Source: a virus. Taken from it: DNA of 21,320 nucleotides. Below the pieces are notes generated by a model that was given only the letters and a program-made list of their open reading frames with translations, was not told the origin of the DNA and searched no databases. Shown piece by piece: positions 1-7,696 of the stretch (positions are counted from its first letter, which is position 1; every line of letters starts with the position of its first letter). The position numbers and the translations under genes are program-made. The stretch lies in the IMG/VR virus record IMGVR_UViG_3300037264_001178, positions 1 to 21,320 of that record; one strand, given 5' to 3'.

Positions 1-18
1 TGACCGCCGAGGCGTGAC

Positions 19-684
19 GTGGCTGGTATCAACCCACTGACCGAGCAGGAAATCTGGAACGAGTACGCGCAGGCCAGACCGCGGCCAGGCGTCGAGTACA
101 AGCAGTGGGTGGCACTGACCGCTGAGAAATATCAGGTCCTGCCGAAGGAAGTTGTTCGAACGGTTGGAGCCGAGATCTCTTCCAGGAAAATGGCCGTTCA
201 GCAGGCCAACTACACTGAGGCGCAGCATGTGGCGCAAGCGATGGGCGTCACCATGGCGCTGGCGATTGAGCGGTTGGGCCAGCAACTCAATGCCAAGAAG
301 GTAGTCCGCCACTTTGATAAGGACGGCGAACTGGTGTACGAAGCCACGGACATCGACAACAGCGCGAGGAACTTCGCCATCCGGTCGGCGTTCGCCATGT
401 GGGGGGCGAATGCGCCTCAGACGTTCCACGTGGAACATGACGTTGGGGAGAACCTGTCGGCGCTTGGAGAGGCCGCGATCAAGGTGCGGATGCTGGAAGT
501 GGCGGCCAAAATCAAGAAGTTAGCCGGTGAAGGGGGAGTAGTGGATGTCAGCCCTGCAAACGTCAAATCTGCAAACGGAAGCAACACTCCTCCTCAAAGA
601 GTTCGAACAGTACGAGCGGGAACTGCTAATCCGCCGAGCGGAGACGGACTGCTACTACTGGCTGACGGAACTGACACGGACTGA
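19..684 (+). CDS. Putative terminase small subunit
   Basis: This 221-aa protein starts at GTG with GAGG about 6 nt upstream. It lies immediately before the terminase ATPase gene, the usual place for a small terminase subunit, which recognises phage DNA and loads the large subunit. The N-terminal 50 residues are predicted helical and could form a helix-turn-helix. The middle (residues about 60-170) is Ala/Glu/Lys-rich and helix-prone, as in oligomerising small subunits. I recognise no diagnostic motif, so the role rests on position and general character. The last 46 residues overlap the start of the large terminase by 140 nt. In that overlap the protein becomes Ser/Asn/Pro/Gly-rich and looks like a disordered tail shaped by the other frame. 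It could instead be an unrelated phage protein. Confidence 0.55.
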   Translation: MAGINPLTEQEIWNEYAQARPRPGVEYKQWVALTAEKYQVLPKEVVRTVGAEISSRKMAVQQANYTEAQHVAQAMGVTMALAIERLGQQLNAKKVVRHFDKDGELVYEATDIDNSARNFAIRSAFAMWGANAPQTFHVEHDVGENLSALGEAAIKVRMLEVAAKIKKLAGEGGVVDVSPANVKSANGSNTPPQRVRTVRAGTANPPSGDGLLLLADGTDTD

Positions 685-1327
685 GGACGAGCAAGCCCTT
701 AAGGAAGCGAGCCGATACGCCAAAGAGCAGCGGGTAAGCCTGAAAAAGGCGCTCGAAGTGCTCGGTGAGTCGGTGAATCCTTATAAGCCGTTCCCACGCA
801 AGGAATACCTGCGGTGGGTGTTGACGGTGATGGAGAAGGAGGACATCCTTTTCCTGGAAAAGTCACGGACAATGATGATTTCGTGGCTGGTGAGCGGCTA
901 TTGCGCTCATTGGGGCTTCACGCGAGCTGCGACGGTGACGGTGTTCCAGTCCGAGGACGAGGATCGGGCCGTTCATGACATTGATTACGTGAAAATGTTG
1001 TGGAAGAACAGCCCGGACTGGCTCAAATGCAGGTGGCCGCTGAAGAAGGACTTGGACAAGCAGAGTTACAACGAGTTTGAACTGGCGAACGGGAGCAGGT
1101 TCAAGGCGATTCCTGGGGACCCGGACAAGATCCGGTCAGAGCACCCCACCTTGATCGTTCTGGATGAGGCAGCTCACATTACCAAGGGCGAGGACTCCTA
1201 CAATATCTCGATGGGATGCAGCCCGGTGAAGATGATCGCACTTTCGAGTGCGGCACCGGGATGGTTTCAGGACGTGGCTGAGGAGGCTAAGGAGGTTCCT
1301 TGGCCTTACGTGCTAGAGGAGGGATGA
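545..1327 (+). CDS. Terminase large subunit, ATPase half (split gene)
   Basis: This 260-aa protein is the packaging-motor ATPase domain of a large terminase. Visible motifs, in order, are an N-terminal RRAETD segment (30-35), a KPFPRKEYL segment (81-89) ahead of the ATPase core, a degenerate Walker A EKSRTMMIS (105-113), a Walker B LIVLDEAA (203-210) with its catalytic Glu, and a coupling motif SSAAPGW (234-240). It stops after VLEEG, exactly where a one-piece terminase would run through a linker into its RNase H-like nuclease. Whole large terminases are usually about 450-600 aa. The nuclease half is a separate gene 1.4 kb downstream. ATG 545 follows a GGGGGAG run. N-terminal family residues begin near residue 17, so a much later start is unlikely. 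The ATPase identity is clear. Whether the two proteins reassemble is inferred. Confidence 0.9.
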   Translation: MSALQTSNLQTEATLLLKEFEQYERELLIRRAETDCYYWLTELTRTEDEQALKEASRYAKEQRVSLKKALEVLGESVNPYKPFPRKEYLRWVLTVMEKEDILFLEKSRTMMISWLVSGYCAHWGFTRAATVTVFQSEDEDRAVHDIDYVKMLWKNSPDWLKCRWPLKKDLDKQSYNEFELANGSRFKAIPGDPDKIRSEHPTLIVLDEAAHITKGEDSYNISMGCSPVKMIALSSAAPGWFQDVAEEAKEVPWPYVLEEG

Positions 1328-1328
1328 C

Positions 1329-1784
1329 GTGTACAATTACGCGCAATACGGGCTTCCGATGCAGGGGTGGGGTGCAATGCCTGGGAGCGGAGCACCGCCG
1401 TCGCCCGCCCAAGACCAGTGGGACCCGCAGCAGTTGAGAGGGGTAATGGGACAAGGCAACTACCAACCCGCCGCTCCAGAAGTCCCAGACTACGTTCGCC
1501 AAGGGACAGCCAACTACCAGGCCGCCAACGCACCGCCGCCGCCGCCCGGTGCTCCTCCGATGCAAGACTATGCCAGGATGCAAGAACGAATGCGGGGACC
1601 CGACGAGGCACTACGACGTCCGCCGCTAGGTGTTCCAGACTATGTTGCCCAAGGCACAGCGAACTACCAAGCCGCCAACGCCGCTCAGCAAGGCGCACAG
1701 GGTCCGCAACCAGGCGTAACCGTTCCACAGCCACAGCGTGTGCGACAATTGCCGTCACAGGGTTTCGGGAGGCCGTTATGGTAA
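1329..1784 (+). CDS. Proline-rich repeat protein inside the terminase locus
   Basis: This 151-aa protein starts at GTG two bases after the ATPase stop, with GAGGAGGG upstream. It is rich in Pro, Gln, Gly, Ala and Tyr and is probably disordered. It contains two near-identical 17-residue units, VPDYVRQGTANYQAANA (52-68) and VPDYVAQGTANYQAANA (102-118), spaced 50 residues apart, plus a PPPPPG run. A weaker related piece, GQGNYQPA, lies just before the first unit. Its end overlaps the start of the next gene by 7 nt. I recognise no family. Position among virion genes suggests a minor virion or assembly protein, but nothing in the sequence proves this. It is the first of four genes separating the terminase halves. 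Confidence 0.75.
   Translation: MYNYAQYGLPMQGWGAMPGSGAPPSPAQDQWDPQQLRGVMGQGNYQPAAPEVPDYVRQGTANYQAANAPPPPPGAPPMQDYARMQERMRGPDEALRRPPLGVPDYVAQGTANYQAANAAQQGAQGPQPGVTVPQPQRVRQLPSQGFGRPLW
1482..1682 (+). repeat. Two 51-nt imperfect direct repeats, period 150
   Basis: The segments 1482-1532 and 1632-1682 encode 17-residue units that differ at one residue (Arg versus Ala). Most DNA differences are synonymous, which suggests an older duplication kept at the protein level. The 150-nt period keeps frame. Confidence 0.85.
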
Positions 1785-2341
1785 TGTTCCTACTGGCATT
1801 GCTCCTGATCGGAGCCGCCGAAGCGCAACAGACCTATTTCTACAACCCCATCAGCCGGAAGCTCGACTACGGTGTGATCGACACCAACACGGCCGCCAAC
1901 TGGTCAACATGGGTGCGTTACCGCGTCACTCTCGGGGCCTCTGGCTGGACAGTCTCAAAGAACGGTGCGGCTGACGGTGCGCCTGTAGCCGCTGAAGCCG
2001 ATACTTCTCAGGACGTCGTTCTTTTCTCCAAGGCTGCCCGCCAGCGGATTGAGAATTTGCAGATCAAGACTGCAACTGCGTGCGCCGGCGCGACGACCAT
2101 CTTGGTCGGTGCTGGCGTGGCCTCCAGTGGTGCGCTGTTCCTCGCGGCCCTGTACGACGCGAAGGTCGCAGTCAGCGACACGAACTACACCACCGGAATT
2201 GCGGCCGCGTTACTCTCAGGTGGGACCACGTTCGCCGCCGAGAACGTCACAGCCAGAGTCACAACAACTGTGCAGAACGTAAGCGCGATCACGCAGGGCT
2301 GCGCGTTCGACGTGTTCGTGTTGACCAGTCTGCTACCGTAG
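1778..2341 (+). CDS. Secreted or virion beta-rich protein with signal peptide
   Basis: This 187-aa protein opens with a classic hydrophobic segment, MVMFLLALLLIGAAEA, ending in AEA-Q, a good signal peptidase I site. The mature part starts QQTYFYNPISRKLDY and is Thr/Val/Ala-rich with predicted beta strands. It ends NVSAITQGCAFDVFVLTSLLP. ATG 1778 was chosen because the signal peptide begins there and overlaps the preceding stop by 7 nt. The frame is open further upstream, but that part is Arg-rich shadow sequence. A signal peptide is unusual for an intracellular head protein and suggests export or envelope insertion late in infection. Alternatively the hydrophobic segment may be a virion membrane-contact tail. 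No specific family is recognised. Confidence 0.75.
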   Translation: MVMFLLALLLIGAAEAQQTYFYNPISRKLDYGVIDTNTAANWSTWVRYRVTLGASGWTVSKNGAADGAPVAAEADTSQDVVLFSKAARQRIENLQIKTATACAGATTILVGAGVASSGALFLAALYDAKVAVSDTNYTTGIAAALLSGGTTFAAENVTARVTTTVQNVSAITQGCAFDVFVLTSLLP

Positions 2342-2354
2342 AACGGAGGGTGCA

Positions 2355-2543
2355 ATGAACAAGGTGTTCACCTACAAGGATGAGCTCGGAGCCACTGTGG
2401 ACCTCGTGGGGGCGCATATCAACTCCGTGCTGGACAACGGACCCAACGTGCTCATCTGGTTCTCGGACGGAGACCGCGAGGACCTGGACGGCGAGAATGC
2501 GGTTGCGTTTCGGAAGTGGTGGAAGAAGTTCAAGGAGAGTTGA
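2355..2543 (+). CDS. Small phage protein, 62 aa
   Basis: ATG 2355 follows GGAGGGTGCA, a strong SD. The product is 62 aa, acidic in the middle (FSDGDREDLDGE) and ends with KKFKES. Alternating hydrophobic and polar residues suggest a small beta fold followed by a C-terminal helix (AVAFRKWWKKF). It overlaps the next gene by one nucleotide (TGATG), implying translational coupling. No function can be assigned. It is part of the block between the terminase halves. Confidence 0.7.
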   Translation: MNKVFTYKDELGATVDLVGAHINSVLDNGPNVLIWFSDGDREDLDGENAVAFRKWWKKFKES

Positions 2544-2716
2544 TGCGCTGGAGACTCTACCGCGTTGTCATGCGGCTTGCCCATCGGTTTCACTGGCATT
2601 ACGCGCCTCCGATCTACCCGGAGGGAGATACCGTGCTGTGGTGTCAATGGTGCGGCTTCCGACAAACTACGAAGAAGTTTGCAGATAAGCAGATAGCGAA
2701 GGTGCTCAGCGAGTGA
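2543..2716 (+). CDS. Small basic protein with a WCQWCGF knuckle
   Basis: This 57-aa protein starts at the ATG overlapping the previous stop (TGATG). An in-frame upstream ATG at 2516 exists but would extend into the previous gene, so 2543 is preferred. It is basic and aromatic, with HRFHWHY near residues 14-20 and a single CxxC in WCQWCGF. One CxxC plus nearby His residues could bind a metal, but a full zinc ribbon is not present. It resembles short phage proteins with an LWCQWCGFR segment, as far as I recall. Its stop overlaps the GTG start of the terminase nuclease half, so translation is probably coupled. Confidence 0.65.
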   Translation: MRWRLYRVVMRLAHRFHWHYAPPIYPEGDTVLWCQWCGFRQTTKKFADKQIAKVLSE

Positions 2717-3645
2717 CGGGTGTCTCAGGCCCGCTCCCCGGCCTCTCTCTGCGGCGAACCTCCCAAGGCATCGCCGTCCTCCGCGTCCATCACACCTGCG
2801 ACCCTGACAAATCCAGCGCTGAGTGGCGGGCCAAGGAACGGGCAAAGTTCACTTCCGAGGCGATCTTCCGCCAAGAGATCGACATTGAGTACGACGCCAA
2901 GCAAGGGGCGCTGGTCTACTCCGAGTTCGAGCCGCAGATCCACGTCATACCGAACGATCAGGTTCCCGCAAAGCTGACCCGGTACATGTCGATTGACCCG
3001 CATCCGAGGACACCGCACGCGATGCTCTGGGTCGGCATCGACCAGTGGTCGGACTGGTACGTTTACCGGGAATTGTGGGACAGCCAGGTGTACGGTCAGG
3101 CGCGTCAACTTCGGGACAACGACTCTGAGAACTCCTACACCGTGAAGGAGTATGTGGGAGCCATCGTCGCTCTCGAAGGCAACAGCATCGAGTGGCATAA
3201 CGAGGAAACCGACGACGAGTACGGGATCTTCAGGCGCGGTGCCAAGGGCGAGAACATCGTCTACCGCTTCATGGATCAGGCCGGGAAAGCGTTCCGGGCT
3301 TCGGGTGAGGGCCAGCAGGTCGAGACGTATGCCAAGCGGTACGACCGCTTCGGGATTCAGTGTGTGGACCCCAAGAAGTCCCATGAGTCAGGCGAGGACG
3401 CGATCCGCCAGTTGCTCAAGAGTCGGCGGCACGACACCAAAGGCGCATGGCCGCGGATTCACATTGCGGCGCGGTGCGAAGAGTTGATAATGGAGTTCCG
3501 GCGCCACCGCTGGAAGTCGATCAGGAAATGGACGGCGGACCGGGAGTTGTTCCAGGAAGGTTCGCTCGTCAGAACGCACATGCTGGACAATCTGAGATAC
3601 CTCGCCACAGGGGATCTTTGTTGGATAGGAAATTTGGCAAGTTAA
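2713..3645 (+). CDS. Terminase large subunit, nuclease half (split gene)
   Basis: This 310-aa protein is the C-terminal RNase H-like nuclease of a large terminase, which cuts concatemeric DNA before and after packaging. It starts at GTG overlapping the previous stop (GTGA). Residues 11-33 (LSLRRTSQG... through HHTCDPDK) match the strand that normally follows the ATPase domain. RQEIDIEYDAKQGALVYSEF lies at 53-72. Likely catalytic acidic residues are Asp95 in MSIDPHPRTPH, Asp188 in RFMDQAG and Asp292 in HMLDNLRYLA, matching the usual spacing of three metal-binding acidic positions. There is no ATPase motif, so it must work with the product of the gene at 545. Both halves look intact, which argues against simple decay. 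Domain identity is strong. The two-chain motor is inferred. Confidence 0.88.
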   Translation: MTGVSGPLPGLSLRRTSQGIAVLRVHHTCDPDKSSAEWRAKERAKFTSEAIFRQEIDIEYDAKQGALVYSEFEPQIHVIPNDQVPAKLTRYMSIDPHPRTPHAMLWVGIDQWSDWYVYRELWDSQVYGQARQLRDNDSENSYTVKEYVGAIVALEGNSIEWHNEETDDEYGIFRRGAKGENIVYRFMDQAGKAFRASGEGQQVETYAKRYDRFGIQCVDPKKSHESGEDAIRQLLKSRRHDTKGAWPRIHIAARCEELIMEFRRHRWKSIRKWTADRELFQEGSLVRTHMLDNLRYLATGDLCWIGNLAS

Positions 3646-3671
3646 GCAAGCAAGCTAAGAAGGAGAATCAA

Positions 3672-4067
3672 ATGCACATTGTTCCAATGATGGATTGCGG
3701 CGATGGTATCGAGCGGGCCGATCACGGCAGCATGGGTCCTATCGTCCCGGTGATCGTAGCCGCCTACACACTGAAAGCCGAGGAAACAGGGAAGGTGTTC
3801 ACCAATCGCGGATCAGCCCTGGATTTGACGTTCACCCTGCCGGCGCCGAAGGCCGGTTTGCGTTACCGCTTCCAGAAGGCCGTCATCGACAAGGACATCA
3901 TCGCCACCACCAACGTTGCCGCGACGAAGATCCACGGAGGCGTTGCCGCCACACAGGGAGTCACGGTGACCAACAACACCGACACCGAGTATGGGGCCTG
4001 CGAGGTCTACTGCGACGGTACGGCGTGGTGGGTTGCGAATCAGTTGGGGACCTGGGCCATCAGCTAA
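3672..4067 (+). CDS. Probable small virion (decoration-like) protein
   Basis: This 131-aa protein has a strong SD (AGAAGGAG) before ATG 3672. The core reads YTLKAEETGKVFTNRGS, then LTFTLPAPKAGLRYRF, then TATAA-free beta-rich sequence ending GTAWWVANQLGTWAIS. This pattern (a Thr/Gly turn, TFTLP, then GLRYRF) recurs in small phage virion-associated proteins, from memory. No catalytic residues are evident. The frame is open well upstream inside the terminase gene, but that part is shadow. Its stop overlaps the next start (TAATG). A decoration or minor head role is a positional guess. Confidence 0.7.
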   Translation: MHIVPMMDCGDGIERADHGSMGPIVPVIVAAYTLKAEETGKVFTNRGSALDLTFTLPAPKAGLRYRFQKAVIDKDIIATTNVAATKIHGGVAATQGVTVTNNTDTEYGACEVYCDGTAWWVANQLGTWAIS

Positions 4068-4231
4068 TGAACGAGGTTGAGACCGCTGCCAAGGCCGCCT
4101 ACGCGGCCTACGGGAAGTTCCTCCGCGACCGTGGCTTGCTCGGCCGCAACACGGCGATACCGTGGGAGGACATCTCACAGCGCCTCCGGGAAGCCTGGAT
4201 TGAGGCGGCCAAGGCAGCGAGAGCGACCTGA
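4067..4231 (+). CDS. Small helical phage protein, 54 aa
   Basis: ATG 4067 overlaps the previous stop by one base, and its own stop overlaps the portal start by one base (TGATG). The product has two Ala-rich helices around a central IPWEDISQRLREAWIEAAKAA segment. Short proteins with a W-x-D-x(4)-L-REAW-x-EAA pattern are common in phage genomes and have no known function, as far as I recall. Tight coupling to the portal suggests co-expression with head genes. Confidence 0.7.
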   Translation: MNEVETAAKAAYAAYGKFLRDRGLLGRNTAIPWEDISQRLREAWIEAAKAARAT

Positions 4232-6282
4232 TGGCAACCACTGCCGGAGAGATCAAAGACCAGCGCAGAGTCTCCGAACGCTGGATGGAGTCCAACTTCT
4301 ACGAGCAGTGGGAGACCGTCTGGAAGAACTACTTCTGCGAGGCGGACCCAGAGAAGGATGAGCGCGGTAAGCCAGATAGGGAACTGACTTCCATTGGGAT
4401 GCCGGATACGTTCGGCTTCACGCGCCGGACGGTGGCGAGAATCACCGCGCAGCCTCCAAACTTGCGGTTCCACGCTAAGGACCCGGAGCTGGCGGAACTC
4501 ATCAGCCGGACGCTCATGTACCAGTGGGACAAGGCGAAGCAGCAGCGGCTTCAGAAGAAGCACGTCGCGCAAGCACTGCTGTTCGGCATCTCCATCAAGG
4601 CGTGGTATTGGGAAGTCGAAGAGTACCAGCGCACCAAGCGGATTGACCCGATGGGGCAGTTGACCCCAGAGGACATCCGGCTCATCAGCAATACGTACAA
4701 GGTTGACCCGCGCTGGTTCAGTGTGCCGGTGGCGGCCAAGATGAAAGCGGCCAGCCTGTTATCCGAGTACAGCCGCAACGGACTCCTGCCCGTCAAGTAC
4801 GCCTATAAAGCGTATGAAGGGCCGAAGGCGGACTGGATCTTTGCCGGGGACTGTTACTTCGAGCCAAACTTTCAGACGCTCCAGACATCGAACTGGTTCA
4901 TCCTGGACAGGCGCCGGAACCTGCCGTATCTCAAGCGCCTCTCTAGACTGTACCCACAGATGCGGCAAGGGCTGGAGAAGTTGGTTCGAGACCATCCAAC
5001 CGGCTCACCGGGTGTTTCATCGAACACGAACAGGGACACGACATCACTTCGAAACCGGCTGTTGACGGCGATTGACAGGAGCACTGAGGTCGAGAGCAAC
5101 GTCACGCTGAACACGCAGGAATGGACGATCACAGAGCGCCATATTCCAGGGGTGAATCCGAAGTGGGCGCTTGTCGCTGAAGAGGACATCTACCTCGGCG
5201 AGATCGACCATCCGTATGACCTCCAGGGGAAGATTCCGTTCACGGACTGCGTTCTGATCGACAACCTGCTCTGCGGCATCGGTGACTCCACTGCCCGCAT
5301 CATGCGCGGCCTTCAGTTGCTCCACCAGAGGCAAGTGAACCGGCGCTTCGACCTGATCTACAACATCCTGCGGCCGCTGATCGGGACGACCAACCGGGAA
5401 CTGTTCGAGAATCCTGGACTCATCAAGCGGCACGGCGGGTTCAGGCTGGTCTACATGCGTGGGCAAGGGGACATGTGGGTCCAACCGGAGCAAGCGGCGA
5501 TGGCTTCGGCCGCGGCCAGCATGAGCGACGAGCAGGGCATCATGCAGTTGTTGCAGATGATGACCGGCGAGAGCAACATGTCGATGATGGCCAACGTAGA
5601 TCCAATGCAGTCACGGACGGCGACCGGGGCGAAGTTGCTGCAAGCGAACCTCGACGTGCTATCGAAGGATCTGAACGACATGTTCGCCATGACCTCGCTG
5701 GCAGCGGACGGGGAGTTGATGTACCTGCTGAACCGGTCAGAGTTGAGTGAGCCAATCGAGTTCAACGGGGCGATGTACAACCGGAAGTACAGCCACGAGC
5801 AGGACATGCTCCGCGAACAGTGGATGAAAATAGGGCCGGAACAGTTCCAGATCGACGGGGAAGTTATCCCGGAGGTTGGCTCCACGTTGGCCGATGACGA
5901 TGAAGCCCGCGTTGGAAAGGCAACAATGCTGTACGGGGCGGCCATGCAAGCGCCCACTCTGTTCAATGTGGCGAAGGCCAGGGACGAGTTCCTGATCGCG
6001 CATGGCAAGGGCAGAGAACTGGCACAGTGGGCCGCCGAACCGCCGCCACCACCGCCGCCACCTGAAATGAAGTCGTCCACCAGTGTTTCGTGGAAGGGCG
6101 AGGAGTTGCGTGCCGACGTGCAGGCTCAACTGCTGAGCAAACTCCTGGGAGTTGAGGTCCCGATGGAAGGGCAATCACCTGAGCAGCCACCCGGTCCTAT
6201 GCCGCCGCCCGGACCGCCTGGAGTCGGTCCTATGCCGCCCGGACCTCCTGCCCCCGGCCCACCGCCTGGAGCAGTGCAGTGA
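4231..6282 (+). CDS. Portal protein
   Basis: This 683-aa protein has the size and position (after terminase, before scaffold and capsid) of a podovirus-type portal, the dodecameric ring through which DNA is packaged and ejected. Telling parts are the N-terminal helical wing (WMESNFYEQWETVWKNYF), RRTVARITAQPP followed by an LRF strand, the crown/stem region with GIGDSTARIMRGLQLLHQRQ, and the Met-rich MQLLQMMTGESNMSMMANVDP stretch, then a long helix (ATGAKLLQANLDVLSKDLNDMF). The last about 90 residues hold a run of seven prolines, then GPMPPPGPPGVGPMPPGPPAPG, an unusually Pro-rich tail. The start overlaps the upstream stop. Assignment rests on remembered portal patterns and synteny. The tail is probably flexible and of unknown role. 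Confidence 0.85.
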   Translation: MATTAGEIKDQRRVSERWMESNFYEQWETVWKNYFCEADPEKDERGKPDRELTSIGMPDTFGFTRRTVARITAQPPNLRFHAKDPELAELISRTLMYQWDKAKQQRLQKKHVAQALLFGISIKAWYWEVEEYQRTKRIDPMGQLTPEDIRLISNTYKVDPRWFSVPVAAKMKAASLLSEYSRNGLLPVKYAYKAYEGPKADWIFAGDCYFEPNFQTLQTSNWFILDRRRNLPYLKRLSRLYPQMRQGLEKLVRDHPTGSPGVSSNTNRDTTSLRNRLLTAIDRSTEVESNVTLNTQEWTITERHIPGVNPKWALVAEEDIYLGEIDHPYDLQGKIPFTDCVLIDNLLCGIGDSTARIMRGLQLLHQRQVNRRFDLIYNILRPLIGTTNRELFENPGLIKRHGGFRLVYMRGQGDMWVQPEQAAMASAAASMSDEQGIMQLLQMMTGESNMSMMANVDPMQSRTATGAKLLQANLDVLSKDLNDMFAMTSLAADGELMYLLNRSELSEPIEFNGAMYNRKYSHEQDMLREQWMKIGPEQFQIDGEVIPEVGSTLADDDEARVGKATMLYGAAMQAPTLFNVAKARDEFLIAHGKGRELAQWAAEPPPPPPPPEMKSSTSVSWKGEELRADVQAQLLSKLLGVEVPMEGQSPEQPPGPMPPPGPPGVGPMPPGPPAPGPPPGAVQ

Positions 6283-6533
6283 CGGCATTAAACACTGAGG
6301 ACCGCAAATTCCTTCGGGCCATTGTCCAGAATCAGGAATTTCAAAGGGTTATAACCATCGTCCTGGAAGAACACAAAACCAGGGCGGTGGAGTACATGCG
6401 TACCTGCTTGAACAGGACACCACCTGTGATTGAAGATGCGATTCGAGCAGCGGCCCAAGCGCAAATCCTGGAAGGACTACTCCAGGAAGTGCTGATCCCG
6501 GCCACCAAGGAACCAGAGAGCAGTACCGGGTAA
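6279..6533 (+). CDS. Small helical protein between portal and scaffold
   Basis: This 84-aa protein starts at GTG overlapping the portal stop (GTGA). It is almost entirely helical, with LRAIVQNQEFQRVITIVLEEHKT followed by IRAAAQAQILEGLLQEVL, and has no Trp. It may be a small assembly factor or chaperone, but no family is recognised. The coupling to portal translation and the real-gene-like amphipathic helices support coding. Confidence 0.7.
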   Translation: MTALNTEDRKFLRAIVQNQEFQRVITIVLEEHKTRAVEYMRTCLNRTPPVIEDAIRAAAQAQILEGLLQEVLIPATKEPESSTG

Positions 6534-6552
6534 CCCCCGGAGGGAGTAAAGT

Positions 6553-7683
6553 ATGCCAGAAGTAGAAACAGCAGACCCGGCAATCGAAACTCAACCGATT
6601 GACGCGATCTTCGAGGGACCGGCATCCACCGAAGTAGCAGAGACAGGAGCACCTGACGAGGGCCAGGAACCTGCTGTTAACGAGCCTGAAGGCCAAGACG
6701 ACCAAGAACTGGCCGGCCTGATCGAGAAATACGCCAAGCAGTACGGGCTTAAAGATCTTAACGACCCGGATGCTTGGAAGAGTACCGATCTGCCGAAGCT
6801 GTTCAAGCAACTGGCCGACAAAGAGAACTTCATCCAGAAACTCAAGGGGCAAACCAAACCTCCTGAAGTGCCGTGGAACGAAGGACTCGAACAGGCGCCT
6901 GCGGACGCAAGGGCGGACAAAGCACCGCCTGACCAGCAACAGCCACCACAGGAGCGGCAAGATGAACAGGCACCCCCTGACATCGGAGCATCCTGGAGAG
7001 CGCAAGAAGACGCAATCGCGGATATGAATGAGGCGTGGGCAGCCGGAGACTTCAAGAAGGTTTCCGAGGTCGAGAACGCCATGTGGGCTAGGCAATTCGT
7101 TGGCATGGGGTTACCCCACATGCAGCGGATTGTCCAGCAAGCGGTTGCTCAACTGCGGAACGAACTGCAAGATGTCGTCCCCGCGATGCGTGAAGGCGTG
7201 CAACGGCAACAGGTCCAGCAGGACAAGGATTTCGCAATATCGCAACTCAGGGGCAACCCTGACTATGCCGAAACGATTGAGGATCTTTTTAAGGTCGAAG
7301 AAGGCCCGAACATTCAGTACAACGGAGAGGAATTTCCCAACACCCCCTACAACCGGATGTTGGCGGAACACCCCCACCTGCTGAAGATTCGGGAGATGGA
7401 CGAGAACCCGCGTGTGGCTCAGCGTAAAACCGCATACACGCGCTACGAGGCCGCCCTTCGACTGTATAAGACCTCACTCAACGGCTCACTCGGACCGGAG
7501 AAAGCTCAGCAATTGGTCGAGGCCGGCAAGAAGATTGCCGGACGCAACGAAAAGGACAGGGTGCGCCGAGGGCTGAATGCTGGACCTGGTTCAAGACAAA
7601 CAGGCGGACGCCCCGAAAGGGATTACGCCAGTACGCTGCAAGATCTGCCGGGTTATGGAGCAGTGGACGAACTGTTCAAATAA
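6553..7683 (+). CDS. Scaffolding-like head assembly protein
   Basis: This 376-aa protein has a GGAGGGAG SD before ATG 6553 and lies directly before the capsid gene, the standard place for a scaffold. It is highly charged. An acidic N-terminus (residues 1-55) is followed by a predicted helix, a Pro/Gln-rich disordered section (about 110-145, QQQPPQERQDEQAPP), and then a long helical half with IVQQAVAQLRNELQDVVPAMREGVQRQQVQQD. The C-terminus is basic (KKIAGRNEKDRVRR) and then ends GYGAVDELFK. Basic C-terminal segments often contact the capsid protein in known scaffolds. No protease motif is seen. The assignment relies on composition and synteny. Confidence 0.7.
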   Translation: MPEVETADPAIETQPIDAIFEGPASTEVAETGAPDEGQEPAVNEPEGQDDQELAGLIEKYAKQYGLKDLNDPDAWKSTDLPKLFKQLADKENFIQKLKGQTKPPEVPWNEGLEQAPADARADKAPPDQQQPPQERQDEQAPPDIGASWRAQEDAIADMNEAWAAGDFKKVSEVENAMWARQFVGMGLPHMQRIVQQAVAQLRNELQDVVPAMREGVQRQQVQQDKDFAISQLRGNPDYAETIEDLFKVEEGPNIQYNGEEFPNTPYNRMLAEHPHLLKIREMDENPRVAQRKTAYTRYEAALRLYKTSLNGSLGPEKAQQLVEAGKKIAGRNEKDRVRRGLNAGPGSRQTGGRPERDYASTLQDLPGYGAVDELFK

Positions 7684-7696
7684 AAGGTAGAAAACT

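Noticed and set aside
1367-1777. Upstream extension of the signal-peptide gene to ATG 1367
   Set aside because: The added 137 residues are Arg/Ser/Pro-rich shadow of the Pro-rich gene. The signal peptide at 1778 defines the start.
1327-2713. Group I/II intron or intein splitting the terminase
   Set aside because: The first half ends at a stop and the second has its own coupled start. The insert carries several ordinary genes, no homing endonuclease and no intein splice residues. The whole insert would have to be spliced, with no core structure recognised.
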